Source of the DNA: SIG299 sp051880375
GTDB taxonomy: Bacteria; Bacillota; Clostridia; Lachnospirales; Lachnospiraceae
Direction: 5' to 3'
NCBI GenBank assembly: GCA_051880375.1
Contig: JBJENV010000017.1
Span: 26,780 to 90,779 of the forward strand
DNA length: 64,000 nt
Shown here: positions 43,225 to 51,815 of the stretch, one piece after another
How the letters are laid out: each line of letters begins with the position of its first letter
How positions within the stretch are numbered: the first letter of the stretch is position 1
Made by a program: the position numbers and the translations under genes
Notes under the pieces: generated by a model
Told to the model about the DNA's origin: nothing
The model's input: the letters and a program-made list of their open reading frames with translations, nothing else
The model's database searches: none

Positions 43225-44763
43225 TTATTTTGTAAACGATTCACTGATTGGATACGTCTTTAAATCCGGCATTTCATCCAGCGTGATTACCGCCTCGTGT
43301 TCGTATGCCTTCTTCATCATATACTCCTCGGTGTACTGTTCGGAAAGCTGGGCCTTCATACCGGTTGTTTTTCTTACGAATTCTCCTTGCCAGGTAGCCC
43401 ACATGCCCCACATGGCACCGTCACGAATTGCCAGGTCCGGATCAAAAATGCAGCCGCACTCGGTTAAATAAACCAGCTTGCGTTCGGTAGAGTAATTTGC
43501 CACCTCCAGGTATTTTGCCACCTGAGAAGTATAGACCTTTTCACCCGGATAAATATCTTCTCCCACTATGTCTACATATTCATCCCCCGGATACCAGTCC
43601 GCATGCTGTCCGTTCCATACCCAGATTAAATTGTTTAATCCATGTTCGTTTGTCAGCTTATCATAAATCAGATGCCACAGTTCTTTATATACCTCCGGTC
43701 CGGATGCTCCCCACCAGAACCAGCCGCCGCTGGCCTCGTGTAATGGCCGGAACAGAACCGGAATACCTGCTTCCTGTAATTCCTTCAAAGGCTCGGCAAT
43801 TGCATCGATGTCCTTAAGCAGCGCTTCGTAGCCTGCCTGATCCTGACCGTTCATTGCTTTCTTTAAATTAAAGGTCGTGCTGTCAGTATAAAAGGTTCCC
43901 CACCATTCTTTTCTGGCATATTCCTCCGGTGTATTCCAGTGCCACTGCAGAATAACAATACCTCCGTTGTTCCAGTGGCTGATAGCACTCTTTACCACTG
44001 TCTTAGAGGAATTATGTGCCTGGTTAACCAGGGTGTAATCCATCAGGTCCATGCCAAGAATGGCCGGCTGTTTTCCGGTAACATTCTTAATTACCTGCAT
44101 TTCTTTACCAAATGGACCCTCATCGCAATACTGACCGGATAATATTTTTTCTCCGTATATATCAACCAAAAAACTCATCAGGCGCTTGGCTTCGTCCGTA
44201 GCATTCGGATTAATCAGCTTTGCCTCTACCTCATAGAGGTCTGCCGGAAGCGGCGCGGACGTCTGCACCGTCAGGTAATCTAACATAATCCAGCCCCAGG
44301 AAACCCCCACGGAAACCTCATGCTTGCCCGGAGTTAACCAGACACGGTTAATCGTAGAATCCTGATAAAAGGTTTTATCTACAAAAATATTTCCTACTGC
44401 AGAACCATCGACAGAAACCGGATTTGTCTTTTCTCCACCATTGCTGGCCACGCGGAAAATCAAATCATAAAAGCCTTCTTTTTCTACATTGACCGAAAAG
44501 GTGCAGGCGTCCGTATCTGCTTTCTGGAAACCTTCTACATAATCCTTTGTAACTTTTACATTACCGGAAAGCTCTGCATCCTCTGCCTGAAATATACCAA
44601 GTACCTCGGCTACAAACGGTGTTGGTGTTGCTGTCGGAGTCGATGCTTCCGGTGTATCTGTTGGCATTTGTGCTTTATCCTCCTGATTTCCTATTGTATT
44701 ACCACAGCCCGCCATGGCGATTACCGCCAGAAACATCGCTGTAAAGATCCATTTCTTTTTCAT
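43225..44763 (-). CDS. Surface lipoprotein GH26 endo-beta-1,4-mannanase with CBM35-like domain
   Basis: Cuts mannan backbones at the cell surface. Lipoprotein signal with lipobox MAGC near residue 20, a Thr/Pro linker, a CBM35-like domain (about 55-165: FQAEDAELSGNVKV, VSVDGSAVG, LTPGKHEVSV), then GH26 (about 185-500). The acid/base Glu is in RPLHEASGGWFWWG and the nucleophile Glu in YLTECGC; the WNTP and WVWNGQHADWYPGDEYVD segments are also family features. The ATG at 44763 has GGAG 6 nt upstream; an ATG four codons earlier lacks spacing. It lies between the solute-binding and GH130_1 genes. Confidence 0.93.
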   Translation of the reverse strand: MKKKWIFTAMFLAVIAMAGCGNTIGNQEDKAQMPTDTPEASTPTATPTPFVAEVLGIFQAEDAELSGNVKVTKDYVEGFQKADTDACTFSVNVEKEGFYDLIFRVASNGGEKTNPVSVDGSAVGNIFVDKTFYQDSTINRVWLTPGKHEVSVGVSWGWIMLDYLTVQTSAPLPADLYEVEAKLINPNATDEAKRLMSFLVDIYGEKILSGQYCDEGPFGKEMQVIKNVTGKQPAILGMDLMDYTLVNQAHNSSKTVVKSAISHWNNGGIVILQWHWNTPEEYARKEWWGTFYTDSTTFNLKKAMNGQDQAGYEALLKDIDAIAEPLKELQEAGIPVLFRPLHEASGGWFWWGASGPEVYKELWHLIYDKLTNEHGLNNLIWVWNGQHADWYPGDEYVDIVGEDIYPGEKVYTSQVAKYLEVANYSTERKLVYLTECGCIFDPDLAIRDGAMWGMWATWQGEFVRKTTGMKAQLSEQYTEEYMMKKAYEHEAVITLDEMPDLKTYPISESFTK

Positions 44764-44786
44764 TTTAATCTCCATTCCGCTTGTTT

Positions 44787-45959
44787 CTATTTCATAAGCA
44801 AAGCCTTGTTTTTTTCTATCAGCTCACATCTTTGCTTTACACAGTCCACACTTCTGAGCGGGTCCTCCGGTGTGTTGAAAACGTAGTCTGTCAGTTTCTC
44901 TATTGTGGTTCCTGCCACATGAAGTCTTGTATCGCTGGAGGCATAATAAATATAAACTTCTCCGTTCTCGCAGACGATAGCGCCGTTCGTAAAGCATACA
45001 TTGGAAACATCTCCGACACGCTCTGCACCTCTCGGTCCGATGAGTAAGCCGGACGGCTCCGCAATGACCTTTGCCGGGTCATCCAGTGCGGTAGCAAATG
45101 CATAGATAACATATCGAAGACCTGCCGCCGTATTTCTGACACCGTGTGCAATGTGAATCCAGCCTCTGTCGGTACGAATCGGCACCGCACCGGCACCGTT
45201 CTTTGCCTCGGTAATCGTATGATATTTCCTTAAACTCGTCATTTTTTCTTCGTCAATGACCGCGTGTGTGATGTCATCGCACAGTCCGAAGCCGATGCCG
45301 CTTCCGGAGCCGGTATTGATGAAGTCATCCATCGGCCTTGTATAAAAGGCGTATTTCCCGTTTACAAATTCGGGATGCAGTACAACATTTCTCTGCTGAG
45401 GGGAATGCTTTGTCACAAGGTTCGGAAGACGTTCCCATGTTTTTAAATCCTTTGTGCGGACAATGCCGGCTGCAGCAACCGCCGCCGACAAATCGTTTAC
45501 CGTCGTATCCTTGCTTTCGGAGCAGAACACACCGTAAATATATCCGTCCTCATGCTTTGTCAGGCGCATGTCATAGACGTTTGTTTCTTCCGGGCACGTA
45601 TCCGGCAGCACAACCGGATAATCCCAGAAGCGGAAGCCTTCCGTCGGGCTGTCGCTTTCCGCAACCGCAAAGAACGACTTTCTGTCGTTTCCTTCTACTC
45701 TTGCCACCAGATAATATTTTCCGTTCAGTGAAATCGCACCGGAATTCATCACCGCATTGATGCCAAGGCGTTCTTCAAAGAAAGGATTGGTTTCCTCGTT
45801 GATATCATATCTCCAAAGCACCGGCGCATGTTCTCTGGTAAGCACCGGATGGACATATCGGTCAAAAATACCGTTATAAAACGTGGTATCGATGCTGTTT
45901 TTTCTTGCAAGCAGTTCTTCCTGCTTTTTTACTTCTTCAAAATAACGTTTATGTATCAT
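44787..45959 (-). CDS. GH130 4-O-beta-mannosyl-glucose phosphorylase (GH130_1 type)
   Basis: Phosphorolyses mannosyl-glucose, the product of the epimerase upstream, to mannose-1-phosphate and glucose. 390 residues with the long N-terminal helix of subfamily 1 (RYFEEVKKQEELLARKN), then HPVLTREHAPVLWRYD, NVYDMRLTKHEDGYIYGVF with the catalytic Asp, NVVLHPEFVNGKYAFYTRP and GAGAVPIRTDRGWIHIAHG. The start at 45959 overlaps the epimerase stop as ATGA, with AAGGAG upstream; a longer frame from 45989 is less likely. Epimerase plus this enzyme is the known mannobiose catabolic pair. Confidence 0.92.
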   Translation of the reverse strand: MIHKRYFEEVKKQEELLARKNSIDTTFYNGIFDRYVHPVLTREHAPVLWRYDINEETNPFFEERLGINAVMNSGAISLNGKYYLVARVEGNDRKSFFAVAESDSPTEGFRFWDYPVVLPDTCPEETNVYDMRLTKHEDGYIYGVFCSESKDTTVNDLSAAVAAAGIVRTKDLKTWERLPNLVTKHSPQQRNVVLHPEFVNGKYAFYTRPMDDFINTGSGSGIGFGLCDDITHAVIDEEKMTSLRKYHTITEAKNGAGAVPIRTDRGWIHIAHGVRNTAAGLRYVIYAFATALDDPAKVIAEPSGLLIGPRGAERVGDVSNVCFTNGAIVCENGEVYIYYASSDTRLHVAGTTIEKLTDYVFNTPEDPLRSVDCVKQRCELIEKNKALLMK

Positions 45960-47134
45960 TCCTGTGTTCTCCTTATGATTTCCATGCACATTCTTCCGTT
46001 ATGGTACGGACACTTCCATGGCTCAACAATCGGGCGTGCCATATCAGGCTTTCCGTCTTTGTCCGTACACCAGAACCATTCCCCGCCTCTGCGATGGTCT
46101 GCCACATGCTCTTTAATAAAATTCCAAATGTCTTCGGCGGCTTCCTTAAACTTTATTTCCTGCGGGCGCTTCTGCCATGCATTATAGAAGCCAACGACGG
46201 CTTCCGCCTGCACCCACCAGATTCTGAGCTCGTTTACCACACCGCGCTCGCACTCGTTGGCAAGCGAGTGGTTATCGTAAGCGGTCTGATAAATCGTGTC
46301 CTCCAGTGCCTCGGTGATCGGCTTCATTTTCTTTTTGTAAACCTCGTCCCCGAGTATCTCCACGCCCCGGTCCACCAGCCAGGCCGTTTCAATGTCATGT
46401 CCGTACGAATGAAGATCAATCAGGCTGTTCATATCATTATCAAAAAATACTTCCTGCCGCTTTTTTTCCGGATTGTAAATCTTTCCTGCAATCGTATCCA
46501 GAATCCACTTCAACCGTTCTGCCGTCTCCGGACGTCTGCTTACGCGGTAAAGCTCCGTATAGGCTTCAAATACATGCAACAGTGTGTTCATCGTGCGGTC
46601 TGCCATCACACCGTTTTCCGAAAGCTTTTCGTTGCTCACGGCAAAGAATTCTCTGCTCTGTGCTTCCTTATATCCGTACTCATCCCTGCATTTCAGTTCA
46701 ATCAGGCGGAACAGCTCCAGTGCCGCTTTTAATGCTTCTTCCTCATGAAACGCATCGTAATAAGAAGAAAGCGCATAAATGGCAAATGCCTGATTGTAGG
46801 TATGCTTTGTCGTGTCCAGCGGAGTGCCGTCATAATTTACCGACCAGAAGACACCGCCTTCTTTTTTATCCATGCAGTGCTCCATCAGGAAGCGGTAAGC
46901 ATGCTCGGCATACGGGCGAATGGACTCGTCCTTTAAGGTAAGATATGCATTCGAGAAAAACCAAAGAATCCGGCTGTTTAAAATACATCCTTTTTCCGAT
47001 TCCGGTACGACCTTTAAGTCGGTTCCCATATATCCATAATAGCCTCCGTAGGCTGTATCTCTAAGCTTCTCCCAAAACGGCAGCAGCGTTTCTTTCAAAT
47101 GCTGTTCCATTTCTGTTCTCATCGCCGTTTTCAT
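45956..47134 (-). CDS. Cellobiose 2-epimerase (AGE superfamily)
   Basis: Epimerises the reducing-end mannose of mannobiose to glucose, giving mannosyl-glucose for GH130_1. An (alpha/alpha)6 barrel protein of about 392 residues: YGGYYGYMGTDLKV, NSRILWFFSNAY, HTYNQAFAIYALSSYY, DLHSYGHDIETAWL (catalytic-type His) and HRRGGEWFWC near the C terminus (second catalytic-type His) all match cellobiose 2-epimerases rather than GlcNAc 2-epimerase. The ATG at 47134 has GGAGG about 5 nt upstream; an ATG at 47146 has no ribosome site. First gene of the long minus-strand mannan run. Confidence 0.9.
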   Translation of the reverse strand: MKTAMRTEMEQHLKETLLPFWEKLRDTAYGGYYGYMGTDLKVVPESEKGCILNSRILWFFSNAYLTLKDESIRPYAEHAYRFLMEHCMDKKEGGVFWSVNYDGTPLDTTKHTYNQAFAIYALSSYYDAFHEEEALKAALELFRLIELKCRDEYGYKEAQSREFFAVSNEKLSENGVMADRTMNTLLHVFEAYTELYRVSRRPETAERLKWILDTIAGKIYNPEKKRQEVFFDNDMNSLIDLHSYGHDIETAWLVDRGVEILGDEVYKKKMKPITEALEDTIYQTAYDNHSLANECERGVVNELRIWWVQAEAVVGFYNAWQKRPQEIKFKEAAEDIWNFIKEHVADHRRGGEWFWCTDKDGKPDMARPIVEPWKCPYHNGRMCMEIIRRTQE

Positions 47135-47285
47135 TCTCTCCTCCATTCCGGACCGTTGCCCCCCGACAATGTCCTGTCTTTCTGTGTTCTGCGGACATAA
47201 GTGTTCCTGTTTCTCTTTGAGTTAATTTAATTGTACTACATATTCTGATTTAATCATCACTTATTATTGCATTCAATCAATGTTT

Positions 47286-47434
47286 CTTGATTTTATTGCT
47301 CGTTTCTTTGTTTTTACTAATTTTTATAAAATATTTTTATGAATATTGCACAAAGCAGAAACCTATTTTTTTATACCCAATCAATTATTTACTCTATATT
47401 TTAATTTATTTAATCTAATTTACTTGATTTTATT
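47286..47434 (+). repeat. Direct repeat CTTGATTTTATT (two copies)
   Basis: Identical 12-mers at 47286-47297 and 47423-47434; the second covers the -35 of the AraC-gene promoter. AraC-family proteins bind direct repeats, so these are candidate operator sites, although the region is AT-rich. Confidence 0.4.
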
Positions 47435-47452
47435 ACTTTTATAAATTATAAT
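47424..47452 (+). promoter_or_regulatory. Promoter of the mannan AraC regulator
   Basis: TTGATT (47424-47429), a 17-bp spacer and a perfect TATAAT (47447-47452), about 100 bp before the start codon. Confidence 0.5.
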
Positions 47453-47550
47453 ATTTATGATTCTTGATATGATAATTCACTTTTTTGTTAATGCAAAATA
47501 CACAATTTTTATCCCGTTTCTTTTGACAAATTTGTTATAAGGAGGCAACC

Positions 47551-48432
47551 ATGTCATTTATCAATCTGCTGACACACGCACTTACGGAAATACCCGTTAC
47601 CACAATATCTATGCCGATTACCTACTATTTACCTAAAAATACCACTATAGATAGCGCTTCTTCCGCCTATCTTTTTTACCCGCAGGCCAGTGGCCATATC
47701 CGGATGCCCGCCGGTCTGCACCTGTCGTTCCGTCCGCTCCCGTCCTATGGTATGCTCTACGTTGCCCAGGGAACCGGCAGTCTATCCTCCGGCAGCCGCC
47801 ACGAAGCCCTCTCCGGCAACTGTTTTGTGCTGTTTGACTGCAGGGACGGCTTTTCCTTTACTGCCGCCACCTCACTCGAATATGATCTGCTCTATTTCGA
47901 CGGTTCCTCTATGCCGTACTTCTACGAAGTACTGTCAAAAAACAACTGCTTGTTTCTTCCGTCGCTTTCTGCTTCCGGTTTGGGCGGACATCTGCGTCCC
48001 CTTCTGCCGGACGGTGCCCAGACGCTCTCCGCATTTACGTTTCATCGTCTTCTGACCGACCTTCTTACCGAACTGGTCGAATACTCTTCCGTTTCGGAAG
48101 GAAGCACTGCCATACCGGATTATTTACGTCAGTTAAAGGAATATCTGGATGAAAACTTTTTTAAAGATATTTCTTTAGAATTGCTGGAAAAGCAGTTTTG
48201 CGTCAACCGTTACCGCCTCTGCCGTGAATTCAGAACCTACTATTTTCTTCCGCCGCTCCAGTATCTGCACACGGCACGTATAGCAAAGGCAAAGGTGCTG
48301 CTTGCGGAAACCACATTGAAAATTCACGAAATCGGCTATCAGGTGGGATACGAAAATACAAATCAGTTTATCCATCATTTTAAGAAAATCACCGGAAGAA
48401 CACCGGCGGTATACAGAGAAAGAAAGCGTTAA
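47551..48432 (+). CDS. AraC-family regulator of the mannan locus
   Basis: 293 residues: an N-terminal cupin-like sensor (about 40-140, with HIRMPAGLHLSFRPLPSYG and LFDCRDGFSF) and a C-terminal double HTH (about 195-293) with SLELLEKQFCVNRYRLCREF and IHEIGYQVGYENTNQFIHHFKK followed by TGRTPAVYR. AAGGAGG lies just before the ATG. It is divergent from the epimerase-led run and is therefore its most likely activator; the inducing sugar is unknown. Confidence 0.9.
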   Translation: MSFINLLTHALTEIPVTTISMPITYYLPKNTTIDSASSAYLFYPQASGHIRMPAGLHLSFRPLPSYGMLYVAQGTGSLSSGSRHEALSGNCFVLFDCRDGFSFTAATSLEYDLLYFDGSSMPYFYEVLSKNNCLFLPSLSASGLGGHLRPLLPDGAQTLSAFTFHRLLTDLLTELVEYSSVSEGSTAIPDYLRQLKEYLDENFFKDISLELLEKQFCVNRYRLCREFRTYYFLPPLQYLHTARIAKAKVLLAETTLKIHEIGYQVGYENTNQFIHHFKKITGRTPAVYRERKR

Positions 48433-48461
48433 AGCTTTCTTAAATTGCTTTTACGCTTTCT
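48421..48461. terminator. Terminator between convergent AraC and LacI genes
   Basis: Two competing stems share one arm: AGAAAGC (48421-48427) with GCTTTCT (48434-48440), or AGAAAGCGT (48421-48429) with ACGCTTTCT (48453-48461). It overlaps both stop regions; U-tracts are short. Confidence 0.5.
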
Positions 48462-49447
48462 CTCTCAACAAAACGTCCTTCTATCAAATGCATGCCCTTG
48501 CTTGTTTCCCTGCCTGTCATCTTTTTTAACAAAAGCTTCACACCGGACTCTGCCATTCCGGTCATATTGACCGCATAGGTAGTAAGCGGAATATCACAAA
48601 GTCCAGGATAGAGGAAATCATCAAAACCGACCACCGACACATCCTCCGGCACACGGTAACCCGCCTCGCGCAGTGTGCGGATGACCCGGCTTGCCGTCAT
48701 ATCACAATTACAGACAAGCGCCGTCGGCATTTCCTCCGGCAGCCGAACGTTTTCATAATTATGACGTTCTCTGTCTCTGTCGTCAATCACCCAGTCCTCC
48801 CGCACCTTCTTCCCATGCTCTGCGAGCGACTTCACATAGCCGAGATAACGATCCGTAATACTGTTGGTCGCCAGTACCGTCCCAACAAATGCAATATTTT
48901 CATGCCCCTTTTCAAACAAATAGTTGGTAAGTACATATGTTCCGTAAAAACTGTTGGAAATTACCGAGTCTTCTTTTATATAAGGATCATAAAAATCAAC
49001 ATAAACCGTCGGAGTGGAATAGTGCTCACGAATCATGGTTAAGTAACTGCTCTGAAGGCCGCCAAGTACAATCAGCCCGTCAACTTTGCTTTCCTTTAAC
49101 AGTTTCGGCGGCACCATCGACTTTTCATCCGCACCGCTTAATACCTCCAGCATGACAAAGCTGTTGTTATGCACCGCTGTCATATTAATTTCCTGATACA
49201 TTTCCCAGTAAAATGTCTCATACTTTACGATATAGCCTTCCGGAACAAGCACTCCGATGTTAAAGCTCTGTCTCCGTTCCTCCTGCTTTCCGTTCGGCTT
49301 CTGATACCCCATCTCCAGCGCAAGCTTCTTTATTCTGTCACGCACCTCATCACTGACGCCCTTCTGGTTCGACAGTGCCTTTGATACCGTAACCGTGCTG
49401 ACATTCAGTTTTGCTGCAATATCCGCCATTTTTACCGGTTTAGCCAT
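48440..49447 (-). CDS. LacI-family transcriptional regulator
   Basis: 335 residues. N-terminal HTH with VKMADIAAKLNVSTVTVSKALS and hinge region, then a periplasmic-binding-like sugar sensor (about 65-335: FNIGVLVPEG, VDGLIVLGGL, VSVVGFDDFLYPGL, LTTYAVNMTGMAESG). The ATG at 49447 (MAKPVK) has GGAGGGG upstream; an ATG at 49462 lies on the ribosome site. It sits between the AraC gene and the GH36 gene, and probably represses GH36 and perhaps the mannan run in absence of an oligosaccharide. Confidence 0.92.
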   Translation of the reverse strand: MAKPVKMADIAAKLNVSTVTVSKALSNQKGVSDEVRDRIKKLALEMGYQKPNGKQEERRQSFNIGVLVPEGYIVKYETFYWEMYQEINMTAVHNNSFVMLEVLSGADEKSMVPPKLLKESKVDGLIVLGGLQSSYLTMIREHYSTPTVYVDFYDPYIKEDSVISNSFYGTYVLTNYLFEKGHENIAFVGTVLATNSITDRYLGYVKSLAEHGKKVREDWVIDDRDRERHNYENVRLPEEMPTALVCNCDMTASRVIRTLREAGYRVPEDVSVVGFDDFLYPGLCDIPLTTYAVNMTGMAESGVKLLLKKMTGRETSKGMHLIEGRFVERESVKAI

Positions 49448-49460
49448 TGCATACCCCTCC

Positions 49461-49529
49461 ATAAGCTAAAAAAATATTTCTATTTAATTTCATTAACTTA
49501 ATGTTAGCTTATAAAAAAGAAAATGTCAA
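49461..49529 (-). promoter_or_regulatory. lacI promoter with nested palindromic operators
   Basis: On the minus strand TTGACA (49524-49529), 17 bp, TAACAT (49501-49506). A perfect 13-bp palindrome CATTAACTTAATG (49491-49503) covers the -10 edge, and a 9-bp inverted repeat ATAAGCTAA (49461-49469) / TTAGCTTAT (49505-49513) brackets it. This arrangement fits autoregulation by LacI. The TTGACA also belongs to the terminator stem after GH36. Confidence 0.55.
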
Positions 49530-49578
49530 CAGCATTTACTTAATCAGAGCTAAATTTCCCTCATAAATGCTGTTGACA
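49524..49578 (-). terminator. Terminator after GH36
   Basis: A perfect 15-bp stem, TGTCAACAGCATTTA (minus strand 49578-49564) with its complement at 49538-49524, loop of 25 nt, followed on the minus strand by TTTTCTTTTTTAT. Confidence 0.85.
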
Positions 49579-49590
49579 CACCTTACCTTT

Positions 49591-51774
49591 TTATGCTTCG
49601 ATCAGATGATACAATCTGCTCTTATTGTCTCCCCAGTCCTCCGTCACCAAAATGCCGGCATTCATTAACGTACTTCCGAGATAGGTCCGCTCTTCGCCCT
49701 CGATGCGGTACGTCTTTTCCGGTGCAAGTCCGAGCAGACGGATATTTCTTGAATGTGGGTTTGGTCTTCTTGCCACCTGTACAAACGTAACGAGCGCTTC
49801 CGATTTATCCTTTGACACTACCATGTAACAGTCATGCGTATGGGTTTCACGATAGGACGCCATTCTGTAATAATCGCCGGTACGCACAAGGTCATTGTAC
49901 CGGTGGTACATCGCTACCTGCTCCGGAATCTGTCCTCTCTCCTCCTCGCTGATTTTTGTAACATCCAGCTCGTAACCGAACGTTCCGGCAAGTGCGACAT
50001 GACCTCTCGTTTCAAACGGCGTCACTCTGCCAACCGTGTGGTTCGGGCAGTCGCTGACATGTGCCCCCATCGCGGAAAGCGGGTAAATCAGTGCCGTACC
50101 CTCCTGAATTTCCAGACGCTCTATCGCATCGGTATCATCCGAGCACCAGATTTGCGGGCTGTAGTACAGCATTCCGGCATCAAACCGTGCGCCGCCACCC
50201 GAACAGTTTTCTAACAGAAGGTTTGGAAATTCTGCAAGCAGACGCTCCTGCATCCGGTAGACACCAAGCACATAGCGGTGGAAAATCTCTCCCTGGCGTT
50301 CCTTCGGAAGCGCAGCGCTTGCCACGTCGGCAAGCGGACGGTTCATATCCCACTTGACATATTCAATGTTGGCACTGTGCAGTACCTTTGCCATCTTATC
50401 AAAAATGTAATCGGCAACCTCTTCCCTGGAAATATCAAGCACATACTGGTTTCTGGCAAGTCCTGCCACACGTCCCGGAATCTGAAGTGCCCAGTCCGGA
50501 TGTGCCCTGTACAAATCGGAATCCGGGCTGATCATCTCCGGCTCAAACCAGATACCGAACTTCATACCAAGCTTATTGACTTCCTCCACAAGGTACTTCA
50601 AACCTCCCGGAAGCTTCTCTTCATTGACCTCCCAGTCACCGAGCGCCCGGTTGTCATCATAGCGGTTGCCGAACCAGCCATCATCCATAACAAGCATTTC
50701 AATGCCGAGCTTTGATGCTTCTTTTGCAATGTCAAGCAGCTTTTCCGTCGTAAAATTAAAATAGGTTGCTTCCCAGTTGTTGATTAAAATCGGACGCTTT
50801 TTATCACGGTAGCTTCCGCGAATCAGGTGATTGCGGTATAAATCATGGAAGCAGCGCGACATACCGCCAAGTCCTTCCTCCGAGTAGACAAGCACCGCCT
50901 CCGGAGCCTGAAATTCCGAACCCGGACAAAGCTCCCATTTAAAGTCCTCCGGGTGGATGCCGGTCATAATGCGGAGGCTGTCAAACTGATTGCGCTCTAT
51001 CAACGTGCGGAAGTTTCCGGAATAAATCAAATCCATGCCGTACACCTCGCCGTGATTCTGACCGGCAGATGGCTCAAGGAGTGCGGTAAAGGCATGCTCC
51101 TGATGTCCGCCCTCACCGCGTAAGGAACGGGAACCCTGTAATCCATAGCTGACCGGAGTGCGGTTGATGTGGCGTTCTCTTGCCCAGCTTCCGTACAGCA
51201 CCAGCTTGTCGTAATCCCGATTATCCATGTCAAACGATGCCGACATCACTTTGGTTAAGTAAACGGTAGCTTTGGAGCGGTTTACTACTTTCGTGCTGCG
51301 CACAACCGCATCCACATCCTCAAAAACGCTATAGGATAAAACAACCTGAAGCCCAAGCACCTCATCCTGTAAGGTCAGCTCCAGCGTCCATGCATTATCC
51401 CCCCAGGTTGCCGGAAGACCGACCAGTGCCTTCTTTCCTTTATAAATCTCATGACTGAGATAGGTAAGCTTCATAGCGGAATGTCCGCCCGCATCCTCCA
51501 CGCGAATGGCACTCTCTCTGAAATCTCCGATGCCGTGCGTCGGATACTCCTGAGAAAACGTATCATAAAAGCTTAAGCGGTCTCTTTCGTTTGTCTCCGG
51601 CGTAAACGGTCCCTCGCAAATCCTCATCAGATAAGAAAGGTCTGCTTCATAAAGCCTCTTTCCGTAATACACATGTCCGACAAAGCCCTCCTTGTCCACA
51701 ATTCCGATGACATAGCTCGTGTTCTTTGTGTCCAGCTTAAAAATATGTTCCTTTTCAAAATAGGTAATTCCCAT
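49591..51774 (-). CDS. GH36 alpha-galactosidase, cytoplasmic
   Basis: Removes alpha-1,6-galactose from galactomanno-oligosaccharides, raffinose or melibiose. N-terminal beta-supersandwich (1-320), then the barrel with LVMDDGWFGNRYDDNRALGDW, YVKWDMNRPLADV (nucleophile Asp) and ENCSGGGARFDAGML with WCSDDTDAIERL (acid/base Asp), and a C-terminal beta-domain. 727 residues, the usual size of Firmicute GH36 enzymes; no signal peptide. ATG with GGAG upstream. It follows xpt by 41 bp without a visible terminator and is ended by a strong hairpin before lacI. Galactose release from galactomannan fits the locus. Confidence 0.94.
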   Translation of the reverse strand: MGITYFEKEHIFKLDTKNTSYVIGIVDKEGFVGHVYYGKRLYEADLSYLMRICEGPFTPETNERDRLSFYDTFSQEYPTHGIGDFRESAIRVEDAGGHSAMKLTYLSHEIYKGKKALVGLPATWGDNAWTLELTLQDEVLGLQVVLSYSVFEDVDAVVRSTKVVNRSKATVYLTKVMSASFDMDNRDYDKLVLYGSWARERHINRTPVSYGLQGSRSLRGEGGHQEHAFTALLEPSAGQNHGEVYGMDLIYSGNFRTLIERNQFDSLRIMTGIHPEDFKWELCPGSEFQAPEAVLVYSEEGLGGMSRCFHDLYRNHLIRGSYRDKKRPILINNWEATYFNFTTEKLLDIAKEASKLGIEMLVMDDGWFGNRYDDNRALGDWEVNEEKLPGGLKYLVEEVNKLGMKFGIWFEPEMISPDSDLYRAHPDWALQIPGRVAGLARNQYVLDISREEVADYIFDKMAKVLHSANIEYVKWDMNRPLADVASAALPKERQGEIFHRYVLGVYRMQERLLAEFPNLLLENCSGGGARFDAGMLYYSPQIWCSDDTDAIERLEIQEGTALIYPLSAMGAHVSDCPNHTVGRVTPFETRGHVALAGTFGYELDVTKISEEERGQIPEQVAMYHRYNDLVRTGDYYRMASYRETHTHDCYMVVSKDKSEALVTFVQVARRPNPHSRNIRLLGLAPEKTYRIEGEERTYLGSTLMNAGILVTEDWGDNKSRLYHLIEA

Positions 51775-51815
51775 GTTCCGTAATCTCCTTACATGATATA
51801 TTTTCTGCTTTTCTT

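Larger units (their letters stand above)
47135..47550. other. AT-rich divergent control region of the mannan run and its AraC regulator
   Basis: About 415 bp without a gene, strongly AT-rich from 47220 to 47530. It must hold the promoter of the epimerase-led run: on the minus strand TACAAT (47230-47235) is a fair -10, but no good -35 was found. TTAATTTAAT (47222-47231) differs by one base from the core of the palindrome at the lacI promoter. Toward the other side are an araC-type promoter and a 12-bp direct repeat. Confidence 0.6.

Noticed and set aside
47523..47544. Promoter TTGACA ... TATAAG right before the mannan araC gene
   Set aside because: The spacer is only 7 bp; the pair at 47424-47452 has a 17-bp spacer and better position.
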